From positions 19,804,571-19,868,570 of the forward strand of contig CM035806.1 of the NCBI GenBank assembly GCA_020466095.1: a DNA stretch of 64,000 nt. The letters are read 5' to 3'. Below are positions 12,223-25,572 of this stretch, piece by piece. The position numbers were made by a program, and so were the translations under genes. Source of the DNA: Chlorops oryzae (taxonomy: Eukaryota; Arthropoda; Insecta; Diptera; Chloropidae). The notes under the pieces are model-generated. The model did no database searches. It saw only the letters and a list, made by a program, of their open reading frames with translations, and was not told the origin of the DNA. Positions within the stretch are counted from its first letter, which is position 1, and each line of letters begins with the position of its first letter.

Positions 12223-15200
12223 GTAAGTGCCAAGGATAAAGAAATGGGAGTGTACTTAAGTCCAAAGAGTGGAAAAAATATAACAAGACGAAAACGGAAA
12301 ATCGCACAATCGAAGTTGATTTCCATTTATCAAAGAAGAGAAAAATGAAAACAAAAATGTATGACTAAAAATACAAAAGTCAAATTGTCCAGCGAATCAG
12401 AATAGACTTCGCATTAATGTCCTTTAAGAAAAAAAAAAAATTTTTTTTTTTTTAGTAAGAAAAATTCAATTTTCTTTTCGTTTTCGCTTTCGCAGAACAC
12501 TCTTTCGCCATTCCTGGCGTTGAATATAAAATATAAAGAGGAAAAAAGATTAATAAATGGAGATAATAAAAACATATATGTATATTAAAGCAAAGACAGC
12601 ATCATTCGAGTCAAAGGAAAGAAAATAAACACAATCAAAGGAAAACGCGAAAGCCGACAAAAAAAAAATAAATAAATAAAAACAAAAGGCAAATTTCAAA
12701 AATTCTTTCAACGCGACCTACATACGGGTAAAGCATGAAAAGGATTTCACAGCGCACTTCATTCTTAAGCATCCCTATTTTGTTTAATTTTTAGCCCACA
12801 AATACACGTGACCTATTTGTGAGCGTGCGTATGTACATATATATGTGTGCGTATATGCCCATATGTACCCTCCAGTAATGAAAAGATCAACTTACCAAAT
12901 AGGAGCACTCTCAGGTTACTTGAAATATGACTAGTCAAAATTGACCGTATTACTTATACATATGTATGAGAATTGTAGAGCAGTAAAAATGCAAAAATTT
13001 ACACTGCTCAAGTGTGTTCGTTATATTTCATCAAGTACTCGTTACTAAGTACTCGCTACTAATTACTCGTTACTAAGTACTCTATACTAAGTACTCTTTA
13101 CTAAGTAATCGTTATATTATTTTAAATATTGATCATTCACTTATTGAATAACTCAAGGTTGATAAAGTAATCACAACTCCCTTATGCTCTTTGAATCTTC
13201 ACCCAGTATTTATGTTAGTTATTAAATATCAACTCAACTCATTCTTCTGCCATAGTTTTTTGCGGACCCATTACACTGCTTAACAAATTTGGAATTTATA
13301 AAAAGCAACTGAATATTTGTGCAATTTTCCTGTAGATCTCGGCCTCCTAAGCAAGAAAAAAATTTTTTTTAATTTTTTTATGGAAGAGTTTTTGAGAAAA
13401 AATTTTTTGAAATTTTTTTCAGTGCATTTCGTAGGTGCACTTGCTATTTCAAGCATATCTCGGGCCCCGATCTACCGATTTTAATAAATATATTTTCCAA
13501 ATATAGATAATTAAGCTCCCTACAACTTTTAGAAACAAAGTTTTTGATTTGCATGAGTAGTTCCTGGTTAAATACATATTAGGTGTAGTAAAAAGAAATC
13601 CATTATTTTTGCATTAAATTGAGGGCTTTATTTAAGATAGTTAGAATGACCCGATTAAGGTCAAATATGCGCCGTTTTGTTCGATAACTTTTTGCCATTT
13701 TAAAGGTAATTTCATTTTGCCTCTCTCATAGAAGCCCTCGTTCCTATTAGCAAAAAATTGAGACAGTCGAATTTCAGAAGCCTCTCTTGAAGCGAATGTT
13801 TCACCAGCAAAATTGTTCGCCATGGACAGGAACAGATGGTAATCACTTGGTGCCAGGTCCGGACTATAAGGTGGATGCAGAAGAACCTCCCAACCAAACT
13901 CCCGGAGCTTCTGGCGAGTCACTATCGATGTGTGTGGCCTGGCGTTGTCCTGATGGAACACAATTCCTCTCCTATTGGCCAAAGCTGGCCGCTTATGGGC
14001 GATTGCTTCCTTCAGACGGTCCAATTGTTGACAGTAGAGTTCCGAGTTAAGAGTTTTGCCGTATGGGAGCAGCTCATAGTAGATAATTCCCTGCCAATCC
14101 CACCAAACACACAGCAAAACCTTCCTGGCCGTCAATCCTGGCTTGGCCACCGTTTCCGCCAGTTCACCGTGTTTCGACCACGACCGTTTTCGCTTGACGT
14201 TGTCGTAAGTGACCACTTTTCATCACCAGTCACCAACCGCTTCAGAAATGGGTCGATTTTGTTGCGGTTCAGCAGCGATTCGCAGATGGAAATTCGGTCT
14301 ATGAGGTTTTTTTGCGTTAACTCGTGTGGCACCCATACATCGAGCTTTTTTGTGTATCCAGCCTTATTCAAATGGTTCCAAACGGTTTTTTGTGCAATCT
14401 TTAGCTCTTTTGCAATCGAAACAGTGCTAACATGACGGTCGGACTCGATAATTTCCATGATTTTATCGACATTTTCAACAATTGGCCTTCCAGTGCGTGG
14501 TGCATCCTTGACATCGAAGTTACCGGAACGGAATCGACGAAACCAAAATTGCGCATGATTGGCTGTTACAGTATCAGGTCCATAAACGCTATTCACATTT
14601 TCAGCCGCCTGGCTTGCGTTTTCTCCCTTATCGAAGAAAAACTGTAAAATGTAGCGAATTTTCTCTTTGCTGATGTCCATCTTTGACAAGCTCTCAAACA
14701 AAACTGAATCAATCAATCAAAAAAGTGTCAAAAAAGCTTTTTTTAGTAGGAACTGTCATCTTTCTAATGCCCCCTAGCGGAACACGATCGGACTTATACA
14801 ACGCGAGATGCAGATAAATAACGCCATCTATTGGAAAAATAATGGATTTCTTTTTACTACACCTAATAAATACCGTCATTGATTGAGTCTTTATTGCAGA
14901 GAATATGAATCTGAACATCATCAGCATACATGTGTATTTTTGCAGAATGAAGGACATTTGGTAGGTCGTTGATATAAACGTTGAAAAGAAGAGGGACAAG
15001 AGTTGATCCCTGTGGAATACCTCTTAAAACGGCAGTTGGTTGAGATTGGGAATTTCCTGCACAGACAATTTGGGAGCGTCGCGACAGATAGGATTCAATT
15101 AGCTTAACTGCAGGCCTAGAAAAAGCAAAAGAGCGAGCGAGCTTGGCAGCCAAAATCTCATGGTCAACTGAGTCGAAAGCCTTACTATGATCTAGCATGG

Positions 15201-18200
15201 TAAGAAAGGAAATTTTGTTGTCATCGAGTGCCAGTCTCAGATCTTCCACTACGTCGATAAGAGTGGTGGTGCAGCTATGGCTGCTACGAAAGCCAAACTG
15301 AGCGTGTGATAAAAGATTATGTTTTGAGAAAAATTCTCTAATTTGATTGAACATAAGCTTCTCTAGAACTTTCGAAAAGTAGGGCAATATAGAAATCGGT
15401 CGAAATTCGCCGGAGGCTTTCGGTATTGGCGTTACTTTGGCAATTTTCCAACTATTTAGATGGAAAGGTCGATTTGGTCAATATTGAATTGAAGGTGAAT
15501 GTCAAAAATGTTAAGAGCTTAGGAAGAATAACTTTTAAGAAAATAGGATCTATTCTGTCCGTTCCAATAGAGTTGGATTTTAATGACTGAAGGCTCTTGA
15601 GAACATCTATATGCGAGATACATGAAAACGAAAATTGATTTTCTACGCCTGCAGGAGGAAGATTTTCAAAATTAAACGGTTCATGGCTGTTATCGAACGG
15701 AATATTGACAAAACTGTTATTTAATGCATTTAAGTCACAGTCGGAGGGAATAAGGTTATGCATGCTGTGATTAGTGATACCCATTTGCCTTATTTGTTGC
15801 CATGTTTTTTGGGTGTTGAGAGCAAACTTATGCTTGTAGTGTGCTGTCTTAAGTCTTTTTACTTCAGACACGATATGTTTTCGCAATTGTTTGAAGCGAA
15901 GAAGGAGCTCGGTACTTTTGTATCTTTTCCACCGTTTGTGAGCAATATCGCGTTGTTTAATTAGGGATAAGACATACTGGTTAAACCAGGGCTTGGATTC
16001 GGGCTTACGCGAGACCGTTATTAGTGGCACAATGTTGTGAAATAATGAGTTAATATTATGTTCAATAAATGTTATTTGGTCATCAACTGAGGTCATGTAA
16101 AAAATATTACTCCAGTGTATAGAGTTAAATGCCATCTCTAGACTACGATAGTCGATGTTTTGGAAATCACGATAGGAGTAAGTGCAGCTAGAGTATATAT
16201 CAAGCTGAAAGTCGTATGTTAAAAATATCAAATCGTGTTTCGAGTACTGTATTGCAGCGAGCTGATCGTATAAAAGTGTCTTTTTAGTGCTGTCAACAAA
16301 AAGTATATCAAGAAGGCTATTGCTACACTGAGAAAAATGAGTAGGAGTTACGGTGTTTGTAGGAAAAAGACCAAGAGATTCCATGCTGGCTTTGAGATGA
16401 TTTTCAGTTAGTATGTTACTGTTAAAGTCGCCTGCAATAATAATGTTACCATAAGATACAGAAATATCGTCAAGTAACTCAATAAGCGGAATAATGCTTA
16501 CAGCGCGATTGGGTCGATATACACAGCCAATTAGAATTTTATCATCTTGACTTTTCAGTTCGAGAAAAATGTACTCGTAAAGTGAAGAGGATGATGATTT
16601 GACATGAATTTTGCTGTGTCAAGTGTCAAGATAGCTCAACTCCTTCGATAAGATAACTGTATACAGACGGACAGACAGACGGACAGACAGACAGACAGAC
16701 GGACAGACAGACGGACAGACAGACGGACGGACATGTCTAAATCGAATCTCCTGGTGACGCTGATCATTTCTATATATATTTTGTATGGTCTATCTCGCCT
16801 GGTTCTGGGTGTTACACACAACCACACAAACGCAATATACCCTCGACACAGAGTGTGTCGGGTATAATAAATCTTTTGTTATTTCATAGCTTTCACAGCA
16901 TTTATTAAGCCTTTTTAGCCCAAAACGTATTGTTTAAATAGAATTTAGGGTGTTTTGTTTTAGTGAATTTCTTTGATTTGTATTCACAATATTCATTGTG
17001 CTAAAAACACGCTCAATTTCTGAATTGCTCAAGGGTAAAAGTAAAATTATTTTATTTCAAACGAATTAAGAAAAAAATTAAATAAATGCTAAATTGTTAT
17101 GAAAAAGGCTAAACAAAAAGGCTAAGGCTAAAAAGTATTTTTTATGGCCAAATCCAAAAGAAAAAGGCTAGTTTTAGCCTCAAAAAGGCTAAAATGGTCA
17201 CACTGCCTACGAGGAAGAAATTTCTACCTAATCGTTGAAGTGTACTTTTACGGAACATCACACACTCACACTCAAGAGATTTTCCATCGGAGGATATCAA
17301 TAAGGCGAGAAGCTTCTTGAAACTTCGAGTGTAAGTTAATGCAGACGCTCTTAGCCGACATTAAGGATTAAGATCCTTCAAGGTTTTATTAATCTATTTG
17401 TTAAATAAATAAGAATTACATTAAAGGAGGACTGGTAAATGGAGATTAATCAAAATAAGAAATTAAAAACATATATATTTATATATACGTACATTTTTTA
17501 TGAATACAAATCTTCATGAAACGGAATTGTAGACAAAAAACAACAACAAAAAAAAGTTTTCCAATGAAAAACCTATAAAATCCGCTTAGCATACACTGGT
17601 AATGGCTGAAGGTTCTTTGCAACGGCGGAAACTTTTTTCAAGTTACCGTTACTTTTCAAGTGCTCTCTCCTCTCCGCCCATAAGCCATTGCGATAATATT
17701 TACTTTGGATTTTGCTTGCTTTCTTTCACTTGTTGGCGGAGCGCAGCCAGCCACTCTGTGTGTGCGTGTTTTTTTTTTTAAGTATTTTTTATGTCGTTTT
17801 TTCGAGTCCTTTTTACAATTTTTTACATGTCGACCATATTTTTTTATCATTTTATTTTTATCTCTTTTGCAGACATTGCGTGAGTTTCCCGAGGAGCTGC
17901 GTGGCGATGTATCTATGCATCTACATCGCGAGATTCTACAGTTACCGATATTCGAGTCAGCATCGCAGGTAAGTGCCAAGGATAAAGAAATGGGAGTGTA
18001 CTTAAGTCCAAAGAGTGGAAAAAACATAACAAGACGAAAACGGAAAATCGCACAATCGAAGTTGATTTCCATTTATCAAAGAAGAGAAAAATGAAAACAA
18101 AAATGTATGACTAAAAATACAAAAGTCAAATTGTCCAGCGAATCAGAATAGACTTCGCATTAATGTCCTTTAAGAAAAAAAAAAAAATTTTTTTTTTTTA

Positions 18201-21200
18201 GTAAGATAAATTCAATTTTCTTTTCGTTTTCGCTTTCGCAGAACACTCTTTCGCCCATACAATACTACAAGCGACACTCTTTAAATTTTTTGATTTTGCT
18301 TGTAGGTATGATAAGAATATGCGGGTGCGATAGAGACAGAGAACAGTTTACATGAGTGCGACTGAAAAAGATAGAGTTTTGTCAACGACTGCTGTGGTGA
18401 ACAGTTCCACAGCCCTGCAGGAAGTATGATTTAGTTAAGCTCTAACGTTTTACTAGTTCTAATTCCACCAGCACTGGTTCTTCTTTATACCCCTGGTTAT
18501 GTATTACTCTGTACAAAATTAACATTGCGTGTGGGCTAAAAATCACTAATTGTACACTTGAACTAACGCTTTTTTAGTGATTTGGGAACCAATTGCGTAA
18601 ATTGGGTATAGTAAAACACTACTTCCTTTGAAAGATTATTGACCACAATTTGTGGTTTTTGGTTATTTTTGTTCTAAAATTTTTTGAGCCTCCAATACCC
18701 AATATTTAAAAGACACCGAATTATTTTTCGTGTTTGTTTTATTTACAAAAATATTTGTAATATAATATATAAAGAAAGATTTTATTTTTGATTTCGGAGC
18801 ACCAACGCTCTTTGCAACAACTATATAATGGCAACTCTTATTACTGACACGAAAAACCATTTTTCCAAGCAATACTAGTCGGAGCTTTATACGAAGCTCT
18901 ACCCCCCTTTGCACTAGTTCTTTAGTTTTGGTGAAAGTACTAGTTGCATCTGGGCAATATACCTCACGCTTCCTAGAGGGTAATAAGCATTGAGCTCTGC
19001 TGTGTTGAAAGTCAGATTGTAATGTCGATGTGTGAGTTCATATGTACACAAATCGTGGTGAAAGTCAGTTTATTTTATGTGAATGTGTTAACTGTGGGCA
19101 AAGTCAGATTGTGAATGGGCAAAGTCGGTTTATACAAGCTCCCCTCACCCGTCTTAGTGATTTTGGGAAGTGTCGCTTGTAGTATTGTATGCTTTCGCCA
19201 TTCCTGGCGTTGAATATAAAATATAAAGAGGAAAAAAGATAAATAAATGGAGATAATAAAAACATATATGTATATTAAAGCAAAGACAGCATCATTCGAG
19301 TCAAAGGAAAGAAAATAAAAACAATCAACGGAAAACGCGAAAGCCGACAAAAAAAAAATAAATAAATAAAAACAAAAGACAAATTTCAAAAATTCTTTCA
19401 ACGCGACCTACATACGGGTAAAGCATGAAAAGGATTTCACAGCGCACTTCATTCTTAAGCATCCCTATTTTGTTTAATTTTTAGCCCACAAATACACGTG
19501 ACCTATTTGAGAGCGTGCGTATGTACATATATATGTGTGCATATATGCCCATATGTACCCTCCAGTAATGAAAAGATCAACTTACCAAATAGGAGCACTC
19601 TCAGGTTACTTGAAATATGACTAGTCAAAATTGACCGTATTACTTATACATATCGCACCCTTGCTACTAAATCGGCGCAATTCAAAATTTCGCATTTTTC
19701 GAAAGTCACACAATCTCTCTTGAAACTAAGGAGAAATAATATTTTTTCTAAACTTATATTACTCTCAATCGACTGCTTCATATGTCAATATAAGCGTTAA
19801 TTTTCTAGGTGTTGGGTTTCTTACCCAAAATGCAATCGAAAATAAAAAAAAATTATTAAAAAAATTCGGAACTGTGCCGATTTATTAGCAAAGGTGCGAT
19901 ATGTATGAGAATTGTAGAGCAGTAAAAATGCAAAAATTTACACTACTCGAGTGTGTTCGTTTTATTTCATCGAGTACTCGTTACTAAGTACTCGCTACTA
20001 ATTACTCGTTACTAAGTACTCTATACTAAGTACTCTTTACTAAGTAATCGTTATATTATTTTAAATATTGATCATTCACTTGTTGAATAACTCAAGGTTG
20101 ATAAAGTAATCACAACTCCCTTATGCTCTTTGAATCTTCACCCAGTATTTATGTTAGTTATTAAATATCAACTCAACTCATTCTTCTGCCATACTTTTTT
20201 GCGGACCCATTATTTTAGTGCTTAATTACTCCGGCCACCGTCAGATGGCATGAGTGCAAAAGAAGTACTAGTAACGAGATACTTCCATTAATAACGACCC
20301 AGCAAAGCATGATAATTGTTTGCACTCACACATTTACAAAACATCATGCTACCCCTGCAAGCTGGATACGCGTATCAAAGTAGTTTAAAACCCGTATCTA
20401 TACGCGTATTCTCTCAGTCAAACGTAAATGAACAAATAGAGATTTATACTTGTTAATCTTGTGTACATGTAACAGCAATCGCACTCTGGTGAATAAAATC
20501 ATTAGTATGTGTGAGTGTACGAGCTATACGTACAGAAGATAAACAAGTATTAATCTTTGTTCGCCCATTTACGTTTGACTGAGAGAATACGCGTATAGAT
20601 ACGGGTTTTAAATTACTTTAATACGCCTATTTTCTTTGCTGGGAAGACGTTATTGATTACTGACTACAGTAATCGTTCTTTTTACCGAGTAGTAATGATA
20701 TTGAACAGCTCTAGAGAATTGACTAGACCTTGAGTAGCAGCAAATGGCCTAGAAGAAATGTAGTTCAAAACTTCGGCCACTCGTGGAGTAGTTAAATGTG
20801 GGAGGGGTTATTTTTCAATGACAGCTCAATGTTAAAAAATGACAGTGTAAAGCATTGGTTGGCGAATTAAAAGGGCCTAGTACTGGTACTTTTATGACTA
20901 GTCGGATAGTTGTTGGAATTGACTTGCGGGATATGTATAAGCTCTCAAGTGCAAATGTACTTTTGGGATCTTTAAACCACACACCGCCTGAAGGAATATA
21001 TGTTTACATGTGTACGCAACACTCGCTTTGCCTCGTTGTCCTGGTTCCCGTTTTCGTTGCTTAATTCTTTCGACAATGACTTGTGACTTTTATTGGCTTC
21101 ATATTGTTATTATGTTTTGCGGAAGAGTTCGGAAGTCTTGCTGTTTTCACGCGAACACATGTGCGTCAATACCCTTGTCAAAGGAACATGACTTTCTCCT

Positions 21201-24200
21201 GACTTAACCGAAAGAAAACAAAACAAAAATACATATGCCAAAATAGCATATGAATGATAAGAAGAGCCTTCAATTCAAAGGAGTATCAACCATAGCAACC
21301 CATCGCGGATTTTTAGCCTTGAAAATATAGTCTTCACGATAATGCTGATGATGATGATGATGATGATGATAGGAAATAGAATCAAATAATTACTTCTCCC
21401 GTTGCACTGTAATACGAACACGCACATAGTTACCTTCTAAGTTACCTTCATGGAGCAAGCTATCAGATAACCCATCCAAATATCATCTATTGCGTAAAAT
21501 AATTCGAAAACCGAAAATTTATACAGCCAGATAATAAGTTACAAAGGAAACCATCAAAGAAAATTCATGGAAGGTAAGCACGAGAAATCGCTTATCCTAT
21601 CTCCGATCTAAAAACCAGCAATATCCGCTTGCAGGCGCGTACGCACAAAAACATTTCGGGAGCGGTCTAAGGCATAAGGAGTTTTTAAATCGTCACTATT
21701 TTCTCGTCATCGGGGAAAACGAAAACAAACCCCCTGTATACGCTGCTGTTCGTTTACCATCATTTTGTCATGACTCCGCTCAAACTTTTGCCAAACTAAT
21801 TTCCTAAGTTATTTACACAAATAAAAATAAAACCAAAAATTAAAGAACAAAAAAAAAAAAAAAAAAACAACAAAAAAACACGATGAAAAGGCTTGTTGGA
21901 AAGTTATTTAAAGTTTCCGCACATCTCATTCTCCCTTTACCTTCCCTTTCCGTTCGCCGAACGGTTTTATTTGAAGAGTTACTTAAAAACCGGAAATCCC
22001 TTTTTGAAAGCGCATTGCTGAGGATTATGCCATCAACCGTAATTCCTATTGACAGGTTCTTCAGCCTTTCTTTGTTGAATTTTCAATTAGAAAAACAACA
22101 ACAAGAATAACAACAACATACCTCATGTAATTCTCTCAAAGAGAATTTGTTTTATTTGAGAATCTTGAGCGTAGATTCCTGCTGTTGTCAGTAAATCAAA
22201 TGGCGTATAAATACGGATTTAAATCGATAAAAAAAAAAATGGGGGGCCTTATGATGCATGCTTGTATGTTGGAGTGGCTGCCACTTAGGCCGTTTACCGG
22301 TCCATTGTGATACCACGGGCAGTTTGTGTGAGTTCTCATGTTCTTTTTTTTTGTAGTGTGCCCCTAACATGCTCTTTTTTGAAAAACAAGAACAAAGCTC
22401 CGTTTCGCCTGTACCAGGAATCGAACCTCGGACCCTTGGGATCAAGAGCATATCACGCATCCCCTATGCTGTCCCAGAACCACTGGGCACGCAATTATAA
22501 CTGTCAATGCATAGGTCTGGTTATCACTATATATAGCGTTGATCCGCTTAGGTTTATGATATCCAAAGGCAAAAGTCGTACGGAACTTTCCATTCAGTGC
22601 CGGAAATCGTTACCCCATCCCCGCACACACACACACACACACACACACGCATACATAGTAGCTGCTACACCTTTAAGCATCAAGAGCTAATTTGATCAGA
22701 GAGCAATAAAAGTGCAGCATGTTGCATTAATTTCGCAGAAAATGAAAGAGCTCCGGGTAAACAAATAGCACTGATGGATAAAGACCGATTATTGCCTTTT
22801 TTTTTTTTACAAAACATCAGGAAGTAAGCATGTAAAGCAAACAACAACAAGAACAACAACAGGAAAACGAACAGAAATAAAAATGATGAATAAAACAGTC
22901 GGAGGCGTTTGATAGCCGTGCAACAACGTTAAGCAACGGAACAGTGGAAATTGCGTTCCTGCTTGACCGTGCGCAAATGGATTGTAATTGCGTTCCGTGA
23001 TTAAAAAATTAAACACAAATTAAATGCCCGACGGGAGCAGAGCTTTGCCTTTACTCGCTCAGAGTTTCAGGTTTTTATTCAATTTTCTGGCAAGTCGTTA
23101 AAACTTCGAAAGCGGAAAATTACTTCCCAACATTCGGAATGGAATGGTTAACGCAGGACATTCCATTGCAAACTGTTTTTCATTTCGGTTTAAATGAGAA
23201 AAAACGACACACAAAAAAAGGGGGGGACTTTTACTTTCTTTTGTTTCTTAAGTACTGCGTATCGTTTCGGTTTCGGTTGGAACAAAGATTCGAAATATTT
23301 ATTGACAAAGGTTTTTTTTATTTTATTTTCTTCTTGTTTTTTGTTGAAAAGTTAACAACGTTATTCACCGCAATCGAAGCAAAAACTTTCAAGGATACAA
23401 ATTTAGAAAAGCAGTTTTCTTCTGTTTGTTTTTTGTGTTCCATATCCGAAAGAAAGGATCTGTTCTTCTTTGCTTTCCCAGTTTATGTGGTAACACAACG
23501 GGCCCATGTGAGGCCTAGGTGTTGTCACTCTTGGTGGCAGCCACACTAATTTCAAGAGGAATTGCTTTTTTGCGAAGGAGTAAATAAATCTTTTTGGACA
23601 GAACGTAAATTTATTTATTGTAGATTTAAGTGCACGAATATGGACGGTCACGCCTACTCTTTGGGAATTAAGCTCATAATAATTTGGAAAAAACGAAGTG
23701 ATTCTGAAGGTCTCCAAATGTTGAGAACAGATAAGGGGGCATTTACAACTTTGGCGATTTTGTCAAAATATGTCATCAATTGCTCAAAACATTTAATACA
23801 TACAAACATATAGATCCAATTACAATCAAAAGCGCCATTGATTGAAAGACGTTATATATTAGGTGTAGTAAAAAGAAATCCATTATTTTTCCAATAGATG
23901 GCGTTATTTATCTGCATCTCGCGTTGTATAAGTCCGATCGTGTTCCGCTAGGGGGCATTAGAAAGATGACAGTTCCTACTAAAAAAGCTTTTTTGACACT
24001 TTTTTGATTGATTGATTCAGTTTTGTTTGAGAGCTTGTCAAAGATGGACATCAGCAAAGAGAAAATTCGCTACATTTTACAGTTTTTCTTCGATAAGGGA
24101 GAAAACGCAAGCCAGGCGGCTGAAAATGTGAATAGCGTTTATGGACCTGATACTGTAACAGCCAATCATGCGCAATTTTGGTTTCGTCGATTCCGTTCCG

Positions 24201-25535
24201 GTAACTTCGATGTCAAGGATGCACCACGCACTGGAAGGCCAATTGTCGAAAATGTCGATCAAATCATGGAAATTATCGAGTCCGACCGTCATGTTAGCAC
24301 TGTTTCGATTGCAAAAGAGCTAAAGATTGCACAAAAAAACCGTTTGGAACCATTTGAATAAGGCTGGATACACAAAGAAGTTCGATGTATGGGTGCCACA
24401 CGAGTTAACGCAAAAAAACCTCATAGACCGAATTTCCATCTGCGAATCGCTGCTGAACCGCAACAAAATCGACCAATTTCTGAAGCGGTTGGTGACTGGT
24501 GATGAAAAGTGGGTCACTTACCACAACGTCAAGCGAAAACGGTCGTGGTCGAAACACGGTGAACCGGCGGAAACGGTGGCCAAGCCAGGATTGACGGCCA
24601 GGAAGGTTTTGCTGTGTGTTTGGTGGGATTGGCAGGGAATTATCTACTATGAGCTGCTCCCATACGGCAAAACTCTCAACTCGGAACTCTACTGTCAACA
24701 ATTGGACCGTCTGAAGGAAGCAATCGCCCATAAGCGGCCAGCTTTGGCCAATAGGAGAGGAATTGTGTTCCATCAGGACAACGCCAGGCCACACACATCG
24801 ATAGTGACTCGCCAGAAGCTCCGGGAGTTTGGTTGGGAGGTTCTTCTGCATCCACCTTATAGTCCGGACCTGGCACCAAGTGATTACCATCTGTTCCTGT
24901 CCATGGCGAACAATTTTGCTGGTGAAACATTCGCTTCAAGAGAGGCTTCTGAAATTCGACTGTCTCAATTTTTTGCTAATAGGAACGAGGGCTTCTATGA
25001 GAGAGGCATAATGAAATTACCTTTAAAATGACAACAAGTTATCGAACAAAACGGCGCATATTTGACCTAAATCGGGTCATTCTAACTATCTTAAATAAAG
25101 CCCTCAATTTAATGCAAAAATAATGGATTTCTTTTTACTACACCTAATATTTGGATATGTTGAATATTTTCAGGAGTTGAATTTTTGACTTCATGTTCTT
25201 CTATGTATACCTACTGTTATGAATACTTCATGTATACTGTTATGTATAATTTGTGCGACAGGTGCGATCTCCTTTAGGGCCATTTTGCTTGCAATTTCTC
25301 AAATAAAAAATTGACTTTCAAAATAGCCGAGCAATCTTTCAAGGCCTTAGCGGGGCGAGACACCAAACATGAGGATTTTTAGAGTCCCGAAAATAAATTA
25401 AAGAAATAAAACATCTTTACCAAAAACACGCATTTCCTATTTGAACTTCTGATATTCCAAAAGAGCCAGAATTTTTTTTTTTATTTGATACCTTTCAGCA
25501 CGAAATATAACTTTCTTGGTCCTTTTTCCTAATTT

Positions 25536-25572
<37 letters not shown>

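Larger units (their letters stand above)
9201..13273 (+). repeat. tandem segmental duplication, unit A
   Basis: Direct repeat of the block at 14867-20212. It contains the end of a LINE, a GACA-rich repeat, an AAGGCTA-rich stretch, the Elk 96-bp exon and a CTAAGTACTCG minisatellite. Similarity stops on the right after GCGGACCCATTA. Differences from unit B are scattered single bases, a deletion here of about 77 bp inside the LINE, and the absence of two insertions. Confidence 0.93.
14867..20212 (+). repeat. tandem segmental duplication, unit B
   Basis: Second copy of the block. After removing the 936-bp hAT-like insertion (with its 8-bp target duplication) and the 247-bp MITE (with TA), and allowing for small indels including the 77 bp missing from unit A, its length agrees with unit A to within a few bases. 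It starts at the right edge of a mariner and ends at GCGGACCCATTA. Confidence 0.93.

Noticed and set aside
11855..12226. Open frame of 123 codons across the Elk exon and its upstream intron
   Set aside because: It is in a different frame from the conserved TLREFPEEL reading and runs through the polypyrimidine tract; the Elk exon itself is 12127-12222.
13641..14435. Open frames antisense to the mariner transposase (also at 24405-24939)
   Set aside because: Shadows of the transposase on the opposite strand; the D,D34D motifs are only on the transposase strand.
16636..16740. CRISPR-like array from repeated GACAGACGG
   Set aside because: Simple microsatellite in a eukaryotic genome, without spacer structure.
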